From: Mesaphorura yosii | Taxonomy: Eukaryota > Arthropoda > Collembola > Poduromorpha > Tullbergiidae | Direction of reading: 5' to 3' | Length of the DNA stretch: 64,000 nt | Assembly: GCA_009869945.1 (NCBI GenBank) | Contig: WIXG01000044.1 | Coordinates: 1 to 64,000, forward strand | Shown here: in pieces, positions 53,301-64,000 of the stretch | Layout: every line of letters starts with the position of its first letter | Position numbering within the stretch: the first letter of the stretch is position 1 | Made by a program: the position numbers and the translations under genes | Notes under the pieces: model-generated | Database searches by the model: none | The model's input: only the letters and a program-made list of their open reading frames with translations | What the model was told of the DNA's origin: nothing

Positions 53301-55284
53301 AGTTTATACAATTACACGCAGCTCCGGTTTGCTAGAGCGTTGCCTTGCATTGCTATCGCCATTCGCCGCCATTGTGCTTTCGTGGTGTTTGTAGACGTGT
53401 GCCGTCCTGCTGTGCAGAAGTTCTAAGAAACAGTTGATGAAATAAATTTTTAAGGATGCGACGCGACGCTACGCGAGCAAATAATTAAAAAAATCAGAGC
53501 ACTACAAATAGCGACGCAAAGCACCACGACGAAGACAGCAAGGCGAATGTCCTGAGCCTACTTTCCATTGCCATTTTTCATTTAAAAATTAAAACTTTTG
53601 CCCATACATTGAATCCTGTGCAATGCAATTCAAATTACTTGCACGGCATTTTGCAAGGCACGCACGGCAAGGCGGAAAAGTGTACGACGACCAGCCAGTC
53701 TGGAATGGAGAGGAATTCGCGGAATTTAAAGCAAAGTAACGACAGGGCGATGAACGAGAACGAGTGGGCAGACGATAGAACTCAGACTCAAAGCCTCTCT
53801 GCCTCTGGTGTGCGATCCTTGCTCGTTAGTTGTATCCAAGCCAAGTCAAGCCAAACACGACGCCGATGCACGGATGAATTCATGAAGTATGAAGCTTGAA
53901 GCAAACGATTGAATTCATTACATGGAGATTTATTTAATGAATCTGCTGTTTTTTGCTGCTGCTTGTACTGTTATTTGCTTTCACCGCATCGCTCGTGCTG
54001 CTTTGCAGTGCAGCAGCATCGTCTTAAAAATCAATTTGACTTTATTTGAATCCAGCTCATTGTTTTCCACGCCACGCTTGCGTTCGACTTGCATTTGCCG
54101 GCATACTCGCACGCTCGCGGTGCTTGGAAAACTCAATTTAAAACCTGCTGCATTATTACGTGGGATGGAATTTCATGTTTGGATTCGAGGAGGAAATAGA
54201 ATCGTTTTTACAAGCCCGTTATACTGTGGTCAGGCCACACCAGCAGCAGCAACATAGCAAGCAAGTTACACTCTTTCAATTTAGAATCTGGATCAGTGTG
54301 GCAGTGGCAGTGGCGATCGTGATCTCCTATTACAAGTACTTACCGTGCCTCTGGTGAACTGAACTGTTCGCTATACAGTGTTTTGAGTTCTGACTGAACT
54401 GGTGCAAACTTTTGATTAAAATAAAAGAAAGGATCGAGGTTGCTCTGGGAGGATCATTCAAAGATACAACGAAGAACGAACGCACTGGTGGTCATATATA
54501 ATATTTACTCTCAGCCCAGACAGACTGTCCAGGCTCGGACGGAGTCCAGAGAAGATACAACAGAAACAGCAGCTTTCGTTTTCACTTTCGTACTTGAACT
54601 GTGTGAGAAAGGAAATTACTCAATGACAAAAGAAGGGAATTGGGAATTGGTCCAAACTGGACTAGACTGGTGTGCTGGCTGGCTGAAGTGGCCGTGAGCT
54701 GCGAACAATAGCGAGAGGCAGCAAATATGCTGTGCCATTGAACTGGTTGCGTGATTTTGCGTTTTGCGTTGCTTTTTTTTTATCTCAGCTGGACACTGGC
54801 ACTGACTGGACGTATTGTCCAGTAAGAAGACATTTACACTGGGACGTTGGACCAGACAGGACAAGAAGAAAGAGAAGAGAGCAGTATCAGCATGGGACTT
54901 ACCTCTCTGCTGTGTTGAAGCTGAGTCTGGGTTATCATTACGATTATTAGAACTGACATCAACTGATGATGAACCTTGCACTTGTATCTGTCGTATCTGC
55001 CACTGTTGCTCTGGTGCGAGATGATCAGTTCGGCTCTCCACTTCGGCATTGGTGAGAAAAATCAATGCGATACTCACGATTGTTGCGAACGTGAAGAGGC
55101 CGACAATTTGACCTGCTGAACTAAATTGACTCATTTCGACTGACGGTGACGCTTCTTTGCTGCTCTTATTTTCCGTGTAGTGTTCCTTCAAGATTTCCAC
55201 AATGTACGAAATCACTTTAAAACTCTGGCACTTTTTCCGTCTCCGTATGCTGCTGCTCGTGCTGGCGTTTTCTGGCGTGGACAT
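41358..55284 (-). CDS. Large two-pass membrane protein of unknown family
   Basis: I do not recognise this gene. Three exons join in perfect phase with strong GT-AG sites: 54903-55284, 44268-46278, 41358-41778. They encode 937 residues. Residues 60-79 form a hydrophobic segment (GLFTFATIVSIALIFL) after a basic N-terminus, so a signal anchor is likely. Residues 757-776 form a second one (VLIVIAITCCLNFAFVLIIW). The roughly 680 residues between are low-complexity: Asn/Gly/Ser-rich, a long Asp/Glu run, a poly-Pro patch and one more ordered patch (FHKIRHAMKKLENDGG). The 160-residue tail is Ser/Gly/Tyr-rich and ends YSMEDLRFYNCST. With both segments spanning, the termini share one side and the acidic loop faces the other. 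Intron 1 is 8.6 kb and intron 2 is 2.5 kb. The frame over 2 kb without a stop supports coding. Function unknown. Confidence 0.8.
41779..44267. other. Intron 2 of the orphan two-pass membrane protein gene
   Basis: 2.5-kb intron with a CCT/GTAAGT donor and a TTTGCAG/GG acceptor on the minus strand, phase 2. It contains locally repetitive words (for example repeated ATTCGTA/TCGTAC elements around 43920-44010). No exon or RNA gene was recognised. Confidence 0.75.
46279..54902. other. Intron 1 of the orphan two-pass membrane protein gene
   Basis: 8.6-kb intron. The donor is AGAG/GTAAGT at 54902 and the acceptor TTATTGCAG/G at 46279, minus strand, phase 1. Codon completion across the junction gives Gly and keeps the frame open. 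No nested gene was recognised; frames up to 187 codons look like chance. Confidence 0.75.
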
Positions 55285-58200
55285 AGATTCTTGTCTCGTG
55301 TTTTAGTCTGACCTTTCTCTTCTTGTAGCGTAGCAAACTCGAAAGCGAAAGTGTAAAGAATTCGATTCCAGATATCCAATTTAAGTGTTCAACACTTGCT
55401 CACTTGACGCTTTGCTGCCTGCTGCCTCGGTCCTAGCCAGTAAATAATGAAATTACCAGCCGGGGTATAGGAAACATGATCCACAGAAGAGCAGCAGAAG
55501 ATCTCTTAAGTTGTCAGACCGGACGACGAAGAAGGGCAGCACAGCGGAAGCGGAGAGGGAACGATAATTTCTGGCTGTCTGGCGAGCGACGCCTCAGATT
55601 GTGTAATGAATTACCACGACTTTCCTCGACGACAGCGGCGAAGGCTCCTGACTCCTGAAACGTGAAATCAAGTCGATAAAGTATCCATTAAAATGTTTGG
55701 ATGTGATTTTAACGGCTACAAGGCAAAGCCAAGTGTCCTTTCAAGCTGGCAGAATCGAATCTAATACAAAATCCTGTTATAGTTGTTTAGTGTGTACGTT
55801 GATGGATTATGGGATCACTTACTTTCACGTTAGTTATGGTAGGATTGACGAGAAATCTAGCAAAACGAATACAAAATGTCGATACTGGCCGTTCGCTACA
55901 TCGTAGTGGCTTGGATTTAGTTCGGTTCCAAAATTGAACTGAACACCAAACGCCAAACACCATACATGATTTTAATGGATTACTGTTTCGATCGTTTAGT
56001 TGAGTATTCAGCAGTTTTGGAATCGGCCTATCAATCAATCGGCCCGGCCGTCCACTGCAGTGCAGTGAAAACTTTAACGTTTAACGTTCAGTTGTTTTGT
56101 TCGTGCCTCATATTTTCGTTATTTAGAGCCACGGCCCTGTCCACGGCCAAAGAGAATGAGCTGCCGACTGCCATTGCCATCACTCATTCTTCTTGCAAAG
56201 TACGGAATCGCAGCATGCAGTCCGGCACCAGGGAGGCCCAGTTCGCCAATCCGTTCGGCTACTCAGAATTCAGCCTACCAAAGCCTGCTTCTATTGGAGA
56301 ATTGAATTCATGCTGAGCCTTTCACAGTACATGTGTTCGTTTGGAATTTAGGAAACGATTAGGCACAACACAATTACATAATGTAAAAAACTTGGATTTT
56401 GAAACACATTACCTGCATGAATGGAATGCTTGTACGTAATTTTCCTGATTCTAGTAACTGGCGTCACGTCGGAAGATAAACTTACTTCAAGATTTGAAAT
56501 AAGTAGATCGATCACAATTCGTCATTCTAAGAATTGCTCGCCTACCTTAACAGGATGCGCTGATACCTGACATAATTGCTATCAATCGGACAACTGCCCA
56601 GCAGAGCCAAGTGCAGTGTGTATGACAAGAAGCCGGATTGCTTACACGGATGATGATAAGAAGCACACGGCGACGACACGCGTGCAAAGATTCGGACTTG
56701 ACTTGGCTTCAATTTCCGCTAGCAGCAGGTGGGGCTGACGATGACAGATGAGTATTAATTATGATAATGAAGCGAGTCAAAGCCACGATCGCGGTCGAAC
56801 ACTTGTGGAATGTGGAATGAGTCTCTCACGTCTTGCCGTTCTTGTCCTTGTGTTATCAGATTAGCCAGGAATTAATTTATTACAGAAATCTGTCATCCAC
56901 GCTCAAACGCCTAGAGAGCGGTGTACTAAGCCTACATCCATATGAAGCGATTACATGAATCTTTTCTCAACTTGCAAACGACACGCAGTAATCTCGTCTT
57001 CTTTTCCTGGTTCTTATCACCAAGTGTTAAGTATTTGGTTTCGGTATTGGAATCACTGCAACTACATTATTGATAGCTCTTTGTCTAAAATCTTGGAGTC
57101 TCGCTAGTGAATAACTGAATACAAGAGTAAATGTCAACAAAACACTCGACTTCATTTGACGTCTGTTTACTTGCTTTTACTTCCACTTGCATTTGCTCGT
57201 CGTGTGAGAAATGAGCTGAAGACTTCATTCACTTTCACAACACGATCAAGAGACTAATGACTAAGAAGTTTAGTGACTTGGGTGGTGTGGTGAGATTGGT
57301 GTCGGGCGACGGGGTTCGAGATGAGTTTGTAGCGTGAATGTGAATGAAAGTAAATGCAAAAGTTTCAGAGACGCGGTGTGATGTGGCGCGGTGCACTCCC
57401 GATGAAAGAATGCTGGCTTAGAATGGAAAGCCGACTCTTTTTCAACCACGGGCACAGGACACGGAATGCTTGTGCTCGCTTTCCCTTTTCTCCTCAACTG
57501 CCCGCGCCCGCCTGGACTGGAGTCAACTTCATGCCTGTCGGTCTGTTTACGTTGTACAGATTACAGTTACACAATGCCAGGCTGATGCTATGCTAATTCG
57601 CATGCCTGCCTGCGTGCCTGCCATGACCAAAGGGTTTAAATATCTTCAGGTACTTTTCCCATACCAAGAATGCGAACTGGAACTCAACTGTCCGTCTTGC
57701 CTGGTCTCTGAGACTTACCTTGCCTTGCCTGCCTTGTCATGCGAAAATCTTTGTCTGAAATATTAATGATTTTTAATAATTTATTTTCTCGCAAGCCATT
57801 TGACTAGCCGAATCGTTCGTTTTGTGAGAATGAAAAGTTTGACTCCTTTATGGCACGGACAATGATACTAATGCTAAGCCCATTGTTTGCAGTTTGCAAA
57901 TTTCAAATGCCTTCTTTCATGTATGGAATGGAATGGGTGAATAAAGCAAACGCACAAATCTGCATCGAATCTGTGCTGACGCTGGTGCTGCGTCGTAAAT
58001 GATAAATAGAAAAATGCAGACAGACAGACAGGGATTTGTGTGGCTAAGTAGATCATGACATGGCTCATGGGAGAGCGGGCAGGGCAGGGCGCTCGGCGCA
58101 GTAATAGGAACAAAAAATTCAAGTCGCAAGGCAGGCTGGCTCATCCTTATCTTATTTCACACATGCAGATTCAGTAATTCAGTACAAAGTACGAAGTAAG

Positions 58201-58460
58201 TGAAGAATGCCATGCATTACATATTTGATATCCAGCCAGCGTCTGGCAGGACAAGAAAGGCGGGGAGGCCGGCAGAAGATACGTTACAAAATAACGCTTA
58301 TGTCTGTGGAGAAAAGAGTTCAATTTTCCCGACATTCCAGCGGCCTGGCCTGTTCTCTTGTGCTGATGGCTGGTGTGGCCTCCTGACTAATCGTAAGTGA
58401 TATAAATTGGTTTGGGCTTTGACTTGACTTGACTTCGCTTGGGCGTTCTGAGCAATGAAC

Positions 58461-58482
58461 AGTCGTAGTCGTAGTCGTAGTC
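58461..58482. repeat. (GTAGTC)n short tandem repeat
   Basis: Between three and four copies of the hexamer GTAGTC in the intergenic region. Confidence 0.8.
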
Positions 58483-59080
58483 ATCTGGTGAAATCTCTTT
58501 TTTATTTCGCACTCACAACTTCGCATCGCAGAACATAGAAGAATCACTCGAAAGAGAGTGAATGTTTGGAATGCACAATGGCATAATAGCAGAGCGCGTA
58601 TAAAATGAATTTCTTGCGAATACGAATGTGAATACGAATGTAATACGACGTATTATGTCTTGTGAATAGTGAACCGAGAATAGTGTTACATTACACAACG
58701 ACAATGCACGCACGCATTCTTATTCGTATTCACATTTCACATTGTTCGCGGAATTTCACGTAAATAAAATATCAAGACATACTTTACATTGCACATAAAA
58801 TGTCATTTATTAGGGTATTACCGCATTATGTGATGCATCTTGCGTTTGCATTTGCATGAAACGCAGTCGTGGAGTTACGTGAACTTTGTAAACTGGATTT
58901 TCGAGATCCGTGGCCTTTGCTCGGTCTCGAAAGACGCAAATATTAATCTTATTCGGTTATGCCATTAATTTGCGGGTAAATTGAAGCATAATATTTGCAA
59001 TGTAGTGCCAAATTCTTTCAGTACACAAGATTCATTATTCAAGGAGCATGATCGTGGGGTTATATGTCACGAGTTTCACA

Positions 59081-59480
59081 GACGCGACTCCGAACTACTC
59101 CCGGTCCGAATGGTCGTTAGGTCCGACTGTACTTGAGTCCGAAAGTCACAAGTCCAAACCGAAGTGCAAGAGTCCGTAGATGTAAATGTATCCTCGTGTG
59201 GTTTTGACTCCTCTCGTCCTTTAAACCGACGGTGAAATACTTCCAGCGTTATGGATCTAACTTTCAATCAACACAACATGCAAGAACCGTCTTCACATAT
59301 TTCATGGAGGTTTTAAGCTAATTTTAACTTTCATAATAAAATGACTAACGATTTCTCGAATTTAATAACTTGTGTAGTTGGACTCGGACTGTTCAACTTC
59401 GGTTTGGACTTGTGACTTTCGGACTCAAGTACAGTCGGACCTAACGACCATTCGGACTGGGAGTAGTTCGGAGTCGTGTC
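59081..59480. repeat. Long inverted repeat (two 96-bp arms, 208-bp spacer)
   Basis: Arm 59081-59176 and the reverse complement of 59385-59480 agree at about 90 of 96 positions. The arms start GACGCGACTCCGAAC and GACACGACTCCGAAC. The word GTCCGA recurs several times inside each arm, so the arms are themselves built from a degenerate short repeat. The 208-bp spacer shows no reading frame of note. The layout fits a foldback or MITE-like nonautonomous element or a hairpin-forming locus. No target-site duplication is obvious. No transposase lies nearby. Confidence 0.85.
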
Positions 59481-60143
59481 TATCGGACTCCTGACGGTAC
59501 ACCGATCATGGTTTGGCTTGGCGTAACCGAGTAATAGAATTCTGTCATCCAATTTCTCTTTTCAAATCCCATTTTATGAGCTGTCTCACTTGCAGCTGCT
59601 TGAATCTGTGTCAAGAATATGCGCGTCTCGCGCCTTCGTCTTCGGCGGTGTTGGTTTTGAATGACAAAGAGGAGAAAGTGCGAAGAAAATGTTCGAAACG
59701 CAAAACTGTATTGGAGGCACGACTAACAAGGGTTAAAGCAGTAGCAAAAGCGAAAGCGAAAGAAAGACAAACCCAAGAAAGAACGCCAGCGCGAGGCCAA
59801 ATGATTCAACTCACATCGGGCAGGCAGGTTGGCTTGCGAATTTGGTGAATGTGAACGAAAGCAATGGCGTGAGACAGGCGTGAGTTACATTAAATCAAAT
59901 TCTGTGAAGTGGAACAAAGACAATTCCGTGTCGGGCCGTATCGCAGTTCGCATGTGTGCATACTTCACGTTCACGCGTACGCAGTACAAAAATGTGGAAC
60001 AGATATCAGCGCAGAGGAAAACGGAAGCTGTCACGAGTCACACCTTCCAGAAAACGAAACCCACCCGATTCACATTTTCACATTTACACGTTAGAAATGT
60101 ACATATTTGAATTAAATTACCTGTCTCGCGTGTGCAGTGTTCG

Positions 60144-60160
60144 CATACATACATACATAC
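60144..60160. repeat. (CATA)n microsatellite
   Basis: Four CATA units in intergenic DNA. Confidence 0.75.
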
Positions 60161-61209
60161 AGAATTAAATAATACAAGCACAAGTGAAGGCAAAATTCGA
60201 AACCAGAACCAGACTCCCGTCATGTCATCGAGAAACGAAAAATTTGAGAATCAGCAGCACCGCACGAGAATTCCTCGCTGGCGTTGGGTAAATATTTGAA
60301 GAGTGCCAACGCCAAAGCAAAGCAGGGCCAGGCCGGGGCGAAGGCGAGGCTGACGTAACTTTTGGGGAAGTGGATTTTTGTTTTATCTTTTAAATTGAAA
60401 ATTGCAAAGTGGGGCACAGCGACAGGGCGCGACATGGGCACAGAATGGAAATGTGCCTACGACTTCCAGTTTGTTGTCGGTTGTCGTGTCCTGTTTCATA
60501 TTTTATTCAGACAATCTTAAACAATGAACGACAAATCAAGCCATCGACGCAGGAGCGCAATTGGCAATTCTTTTCGTAAAGTTTGCATTTCGGCTTCGGC
60601 GACTTGTGTCCTTGCATTGCAATATTTACGTGACGAATTGATCGTTTTCGTTCTTCGTTTTCTTCGTGGCCTGACTGTTATGGTGTGGTTGTGGTTCGCT
60701 TCAAAGTACACATTTATTATTTGGTTTAGAACTGAATGCCTACATACAGTGTCGGCTGGCACCTTCACGTCGAATTCGCCATCGCCTGGCGTTATTTGTG
60801 CGAGTGTTTGTTTGATCAGCCGAGCTTACAAAAATAAATTGAAGCTTTTTGATGCCTGGCCTGCTTTCTCCATGCAACAGCAGCGGCAATCGTGCCGTGC
60901 GCGAGAGATTCACAAAATACACAGCAAACAACGAAGACCCGAAGCCAAATTGTAAATACAACAGCATCAAACCCCAAACTGGCTCGAGGCTTGACTTTTT
61001 GTTATTTGGTTACATTTTTATATTTCATGCAGTACAGGCTTACTTTTACTTTGTGTGTATTTCCCCAGAGTGCGTTTTTCTAACACTTTGCGACTTTGAC
61101 TGTGACTCGAAAGTGTCCATGTAAGAGACCAGAAACTGCGTCTGCGTCGTACGTCTCGAATTCTTATTCATTATTCAGAGTTCACACTTATAAATACGTA
61201 ATTATCATT

Positions 61210-62916
61210 TCACGGACCATGAAACCACTGCTTTTTGCTGTTTTCCTGGTTGCCCATCTCATCCCGCGATCCTCGAAGGCTCCAGTCACCCGACTGTCGG
61301 TGCCAGGATCCGAATTTTGCCAGATTGCTCATCGTAGCCGTGGCCGTGGTCGGGGTGTTGATGTGTGGTTGTCTACTCGTGCTGCTTAATCGTTCCGCGT
61401 ATTCCTGCTGTCCAGCAGAAATTCGTCGGTACATGAAATCTGTGCTGCGATCTTCACGGACGTGAACCAGGGAGACGTTTGAATCCTTTCGTGCTGCTGG
61501 AATTAAGAAGCTGCCGGATCCAAGACAGTCGTCATTCATGAAGAAACTCAGGCCGTACTGTCGGTGCTCCTGCTCTTGCTCGTTCGCTGTGGGGCTGTAA
61601 TGCTGCTGCAGCAGCAACTGTTTGACTTGCTCGGAGGACGTGCTTTTGCTGAGCGGGCGGCTGTAGTGCACAATTTCATCATCGTCATCTTCTGGCGTCA
61701 GGGGCTGCAGGGTCTGGTTCTTATCGTTATCACGGGTTGAGCCTACCGCCGCCGGCTTGGATCTCGAATTTTTCCTCTTGAACGGCACGTTTTCGATCAA
61801 CTCATCTGACGAGTAGCGTCTTTCAAGCTCTGTGAATTTCTTTCGCCCGTGCCCGCGTCTCCTCCGCTTTCGCTCATCTTCGTCATCATCCTTCGAAGTA
61901 CAGTATTTGTGCACCAACCACAGGCAGCAGACGTAGGGGCACGTCACGAATACGATTGTGTTGTACGCCAGAAGCTGCCAGGGGCTGAATCTCTCTACCG
62001 TCGGCTTTCTCGTGATTGGATTCACCGGCAATCCATCCACGTACACCACCGTCAGATTTGAGTACTGCTTCTCGTAGTATTTGACCAGTTTTCGCGGTTG
62101 ATTGTAAAAGTATCCCAGGCCCACTTTGGCAATCGAATTTTGTTCACAGCATTCGCAGCCGCAGCACGAGTAGCATCGACAGCACAGTCCAATTAGTCCT
62201 TTGCAGAACCCGAGCAGGAACAGGAAGAGCAGAAAGATGATGACGACCATGACGGGATGAGCCGCGGCTGATTGGATAAGTGTGCCAGCTCCGTACTCTG
62301 AATTCAACTTGTCCAGCATCCTGCCGTCGATACCAGCAGCTGCTGAATCTTGGCTGCTAAGCCGGTGGCAGCGAAGCGAGTCTTTGGCGCATGTGCACTC
62401 GCAATTCAGGTAGCAAATGCACGTGTCACTCGGAGAGAGCAGAATTTGGCGCATTGCGATGATTTCACGGTCGGAATTGAGGACGACCATGGAGCACCAA
62501 GTTCTTTCTACCAGTTTCGCCCGACCACGACTTCCAATCTGCACTCTGAACCTAAAGCCTTGAACCCTCTGCGCGTGGATCGTCTTGGGTTTTGAGTTGA
62601 GGTGACCTCCGGCGTTGGCCGAGGCCACGAATGGCGGGCAGTCGAATATTTGCACTCGAAACGGGCCGGATGTGAAGCCCGTATTCGCCACCTCCACGAC
62701 AAGCTTGCCGTGCGTGGAGCTCGAGTCCGCGATGACTGATAGTATCATTGCTCGCCAATGGCTTTCCTGAAATTTCTTTTCGATTGATCATTCAGTTAAT
62801 TAATTATATGCATGTCGTAATTCATAAAGAGTACTGTTGCTTACGTCTTCAGCGGAAATCGTGCAGAAGAAGCTTGTCAGAGTTACGAGCTGCAGGACAC
62901 AAAGTCTCGGGAACAT
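61210..62916 (-). CDS. HAP2/GCS1-like membrane protein containing only the C-terminal part of the fusogen
   Basis: Two exons, 62845-62916 and 61210-62766, with a 78-nt intron in phase 0, encode 542 residues. Exon 1 encodes a signal-peptide-like leader (MFPRLCVLQLVTLTSFFC). Residues 40-130 resemble HAP2 domain III: HGKLVVEVANTGF, a paired Cys at 67 and 115, and SKPKTI. Then comes a Cys-rich stem with CICYLNCECTC and an AAAGI stretch, as I recall for animal HAP2 stems. A membrane segment spans about 196-218, followed at once by a dense Cys cluster suited to palmitoylation. A second hydrophobic stretch lies near 289-309. The charged tail of over 200 residues has Arg and Asp/Glu runs. HAP2 domains I and II, including the fusion loop, are absent here. 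Either this is a derived short protein, or exon 1 is wrong and more exons lie off the right edge. Family assignment moderate. Confidence 0.6.
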
Positions 62917-64000
62917 TTCACTTCCATTTAATATTTAATGATATTGTGGATTACTCGTCAATGCAAAATATTTTCTGCAATCGGCAATTTCTTTTGATTT
63001 ATCCTGCCAATGAAATCTATCAAAACCAACTTATTTCAACCAACGAAAACACACACTTCAGCAACCTTATTCAAGTCTTTCAATACATTCTTAAAATCCC
63101 AAAATCTTATGGGCGCTAAGTCGTGGCATAGCAACTTTTCATAAGCTCTCATGAGTCGCGAAGGAGTTGAGCAAAAATCTAGCCGTCACAGTTTCCTCAC
63201 GGTGCGGTAGCCCAGACCAATTAATTCATTGGAATTGAAAAGTTTGGCAGTTGATTTGTTAATTTTGAAATGCTATAAATTCGAGAGCATTCTCGCCCAG
63301 CATTCTTTATGCAGCGTATCGGTGATGAGCCGAAACTAACCATTAAACTACCCTTCCGGACACGTGGATTTATGACTCAACAGTGACAGTGAACGCGTAA
63401 GCGCCTCACGAAACTTGAAAGCACTCAAAGAATTGAAAGAAAGAATATTTTCAGCTCCAGTTTACCTGTCATTCTTTTAGTACAGTTCATGCTTTGCGTT
63501 CGAGCTTGGTTGACAAATGCCAAATGCCAAATGCTAATAGAAATATTCCGCTCTAAATTCATGGCATCACACCAAAGCAAAGCTGCAGTTTTGACTGACT
63601 GACAGGCGTGGCAGTGGCAGGCGAAATAGAAGTCAGCATCCGCGTTTATGCATTTGAATTGAGATGACAAAAATTCAAAACACGTTGACAAGATTTCAAA
63701 AATATTGCGTCTGTGTTCTGTGAAATAGTGAAATCTGTCAACTGTCAGATTTGCCATTTGCGCTGACATAAAATAGTCAAATGGAATTATATCAAAGGAA
63801 AAGCAGTCGCCAGCGACGGTGACTGACACATCCAAAGTGCATTGTCAGTCTGTTTAATTTCGACCCGAGCTTCGTGTATTTTCCTGGTTTCGCAGCGGTC
63901 GTTCGTTGAATCCTGTAAAAATCCCAATCTGGATTCATTCTATTCCGCTCCGCTGCAAATCAGCCGTTGCTTACCTTGTCGCTGCTGCATCGCATCTCTT
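62917..64000. other. Right-edge region upstream of the HAP2-like gene
   Basis: No convincing coding exon. On the minus strand a strong donor (ACAAG followed by GTAAGC) sits at 63974-63975, followed downstream by two possible acceptors. This could be the end of an exon that starts beyond the window, either of a neighbouring gene or of a longer HAP2 transcript. A 136-codon minus-strand frame at 63425-63835 has no family features. Confidence 0.4.

Larger units (their letters stand above)
55285..61209. other. 5.9-kb intergenic region with no recognisable gene
   Basis: Lies between the start of the orphan gene and the 3' end of the HAP2-like gene, both on the minus strand. It should include the orphan gene's promoter. 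Apart from microsatellites and the inverted repeat at 59081-59480 I see nothing in it. Confidence 0.6.

Noticed and set aside
63425-63835. Minus-strand frame of 136 codons upstream of the HAP2-like gene
   Set aside because: No HAP2 domain I or II residues, no signal peptide, no matching splice phases to exon 62845-62916.
1-64000. CRISPR arrays, prokaryotic operons, rRNA, tRNA or intact transposon genes
   Set aside because: None seen: no regularly spaced repeats, no recognisable tRNA B-box in context, no transposase or reverse-transcriptase motifs.

Overview
The window is eukaryotic nuclear DNA from an invertebrate animal. Protein-coding exons are split by GT-AG introns, AATAAA signals are present, and long gene-free stretches alternate with a compact block of genes whose introns are often only 60-100 nt. 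The first gene is a GABA-B receptor closest to the arthropod R3 subtype. Cilium and flagellum genes follow. I infer an arthropod, or at least an ecdysozoan-like animal, that keeps motile flagella. The species cannot be told from the sequence. No prokaryotic genes, CRISPR, rRNA, recognisable tRNA or intact transposon genes were seen. All exon coordinates below were worked out by hand by matching reading frame and splice phase across every junction.

Layout: (1) 897-12134 minus, a GABA-B receptor type-3-like gene, 16 exons, its last C-terminal exon(s) lying off the left edge. (2) 14269-15885 plus, DNAJB13, an axonemal radial-spoke DnaJ protein. (3) 16375-22828 plus, IFT140, 17 exons, including three GC-AG introns. 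(4) 22887-23204 plus, a small ORF that may encode a LYR-motif-like protein. (5) 23555-24465 plus, an acylphosphatase with a predicted signal peptide and a 17-nt microexon. (6) 24732-27427 minus, IFT81, 10 exons. (7) 27976-28658 plus, TPRKB/Cgi121, a KEOPS subunit, divergent from IFT81. (8) 28659-41357, about 12.7 kb without a recognisable gene. (9) 41358-55284 minus, a three-exon gene for a 937-residue, two-membrane-segment protein of no family I recognise, with an 8.6-kb first intron. (10) 55285-61209, gene-free, holding a 96-bp near-perfect inverted repeat. (11) 61210-62916 minus, a two-exon gene for a membrane protein that resembles only the C-terminal part (domain III, Cys-rich stem, membrane segment, long cytoplasmic tail) of the gamete fusogen HAP2/GCS1.

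Themes: three cilium/flagellum genes (DNAJB13, IFT140, IFT81) sit within 13 kb, and a gamete-fusogen-like gene lies further along. This may reflect a sperm or sensory-cilium neighbourhood. The most unusual items are the short HAP2-like protein, the orphan two-pass protein, the secreted form of acylphosphatase, the GC-AG introns of IFT140 and the long inverted repeat.
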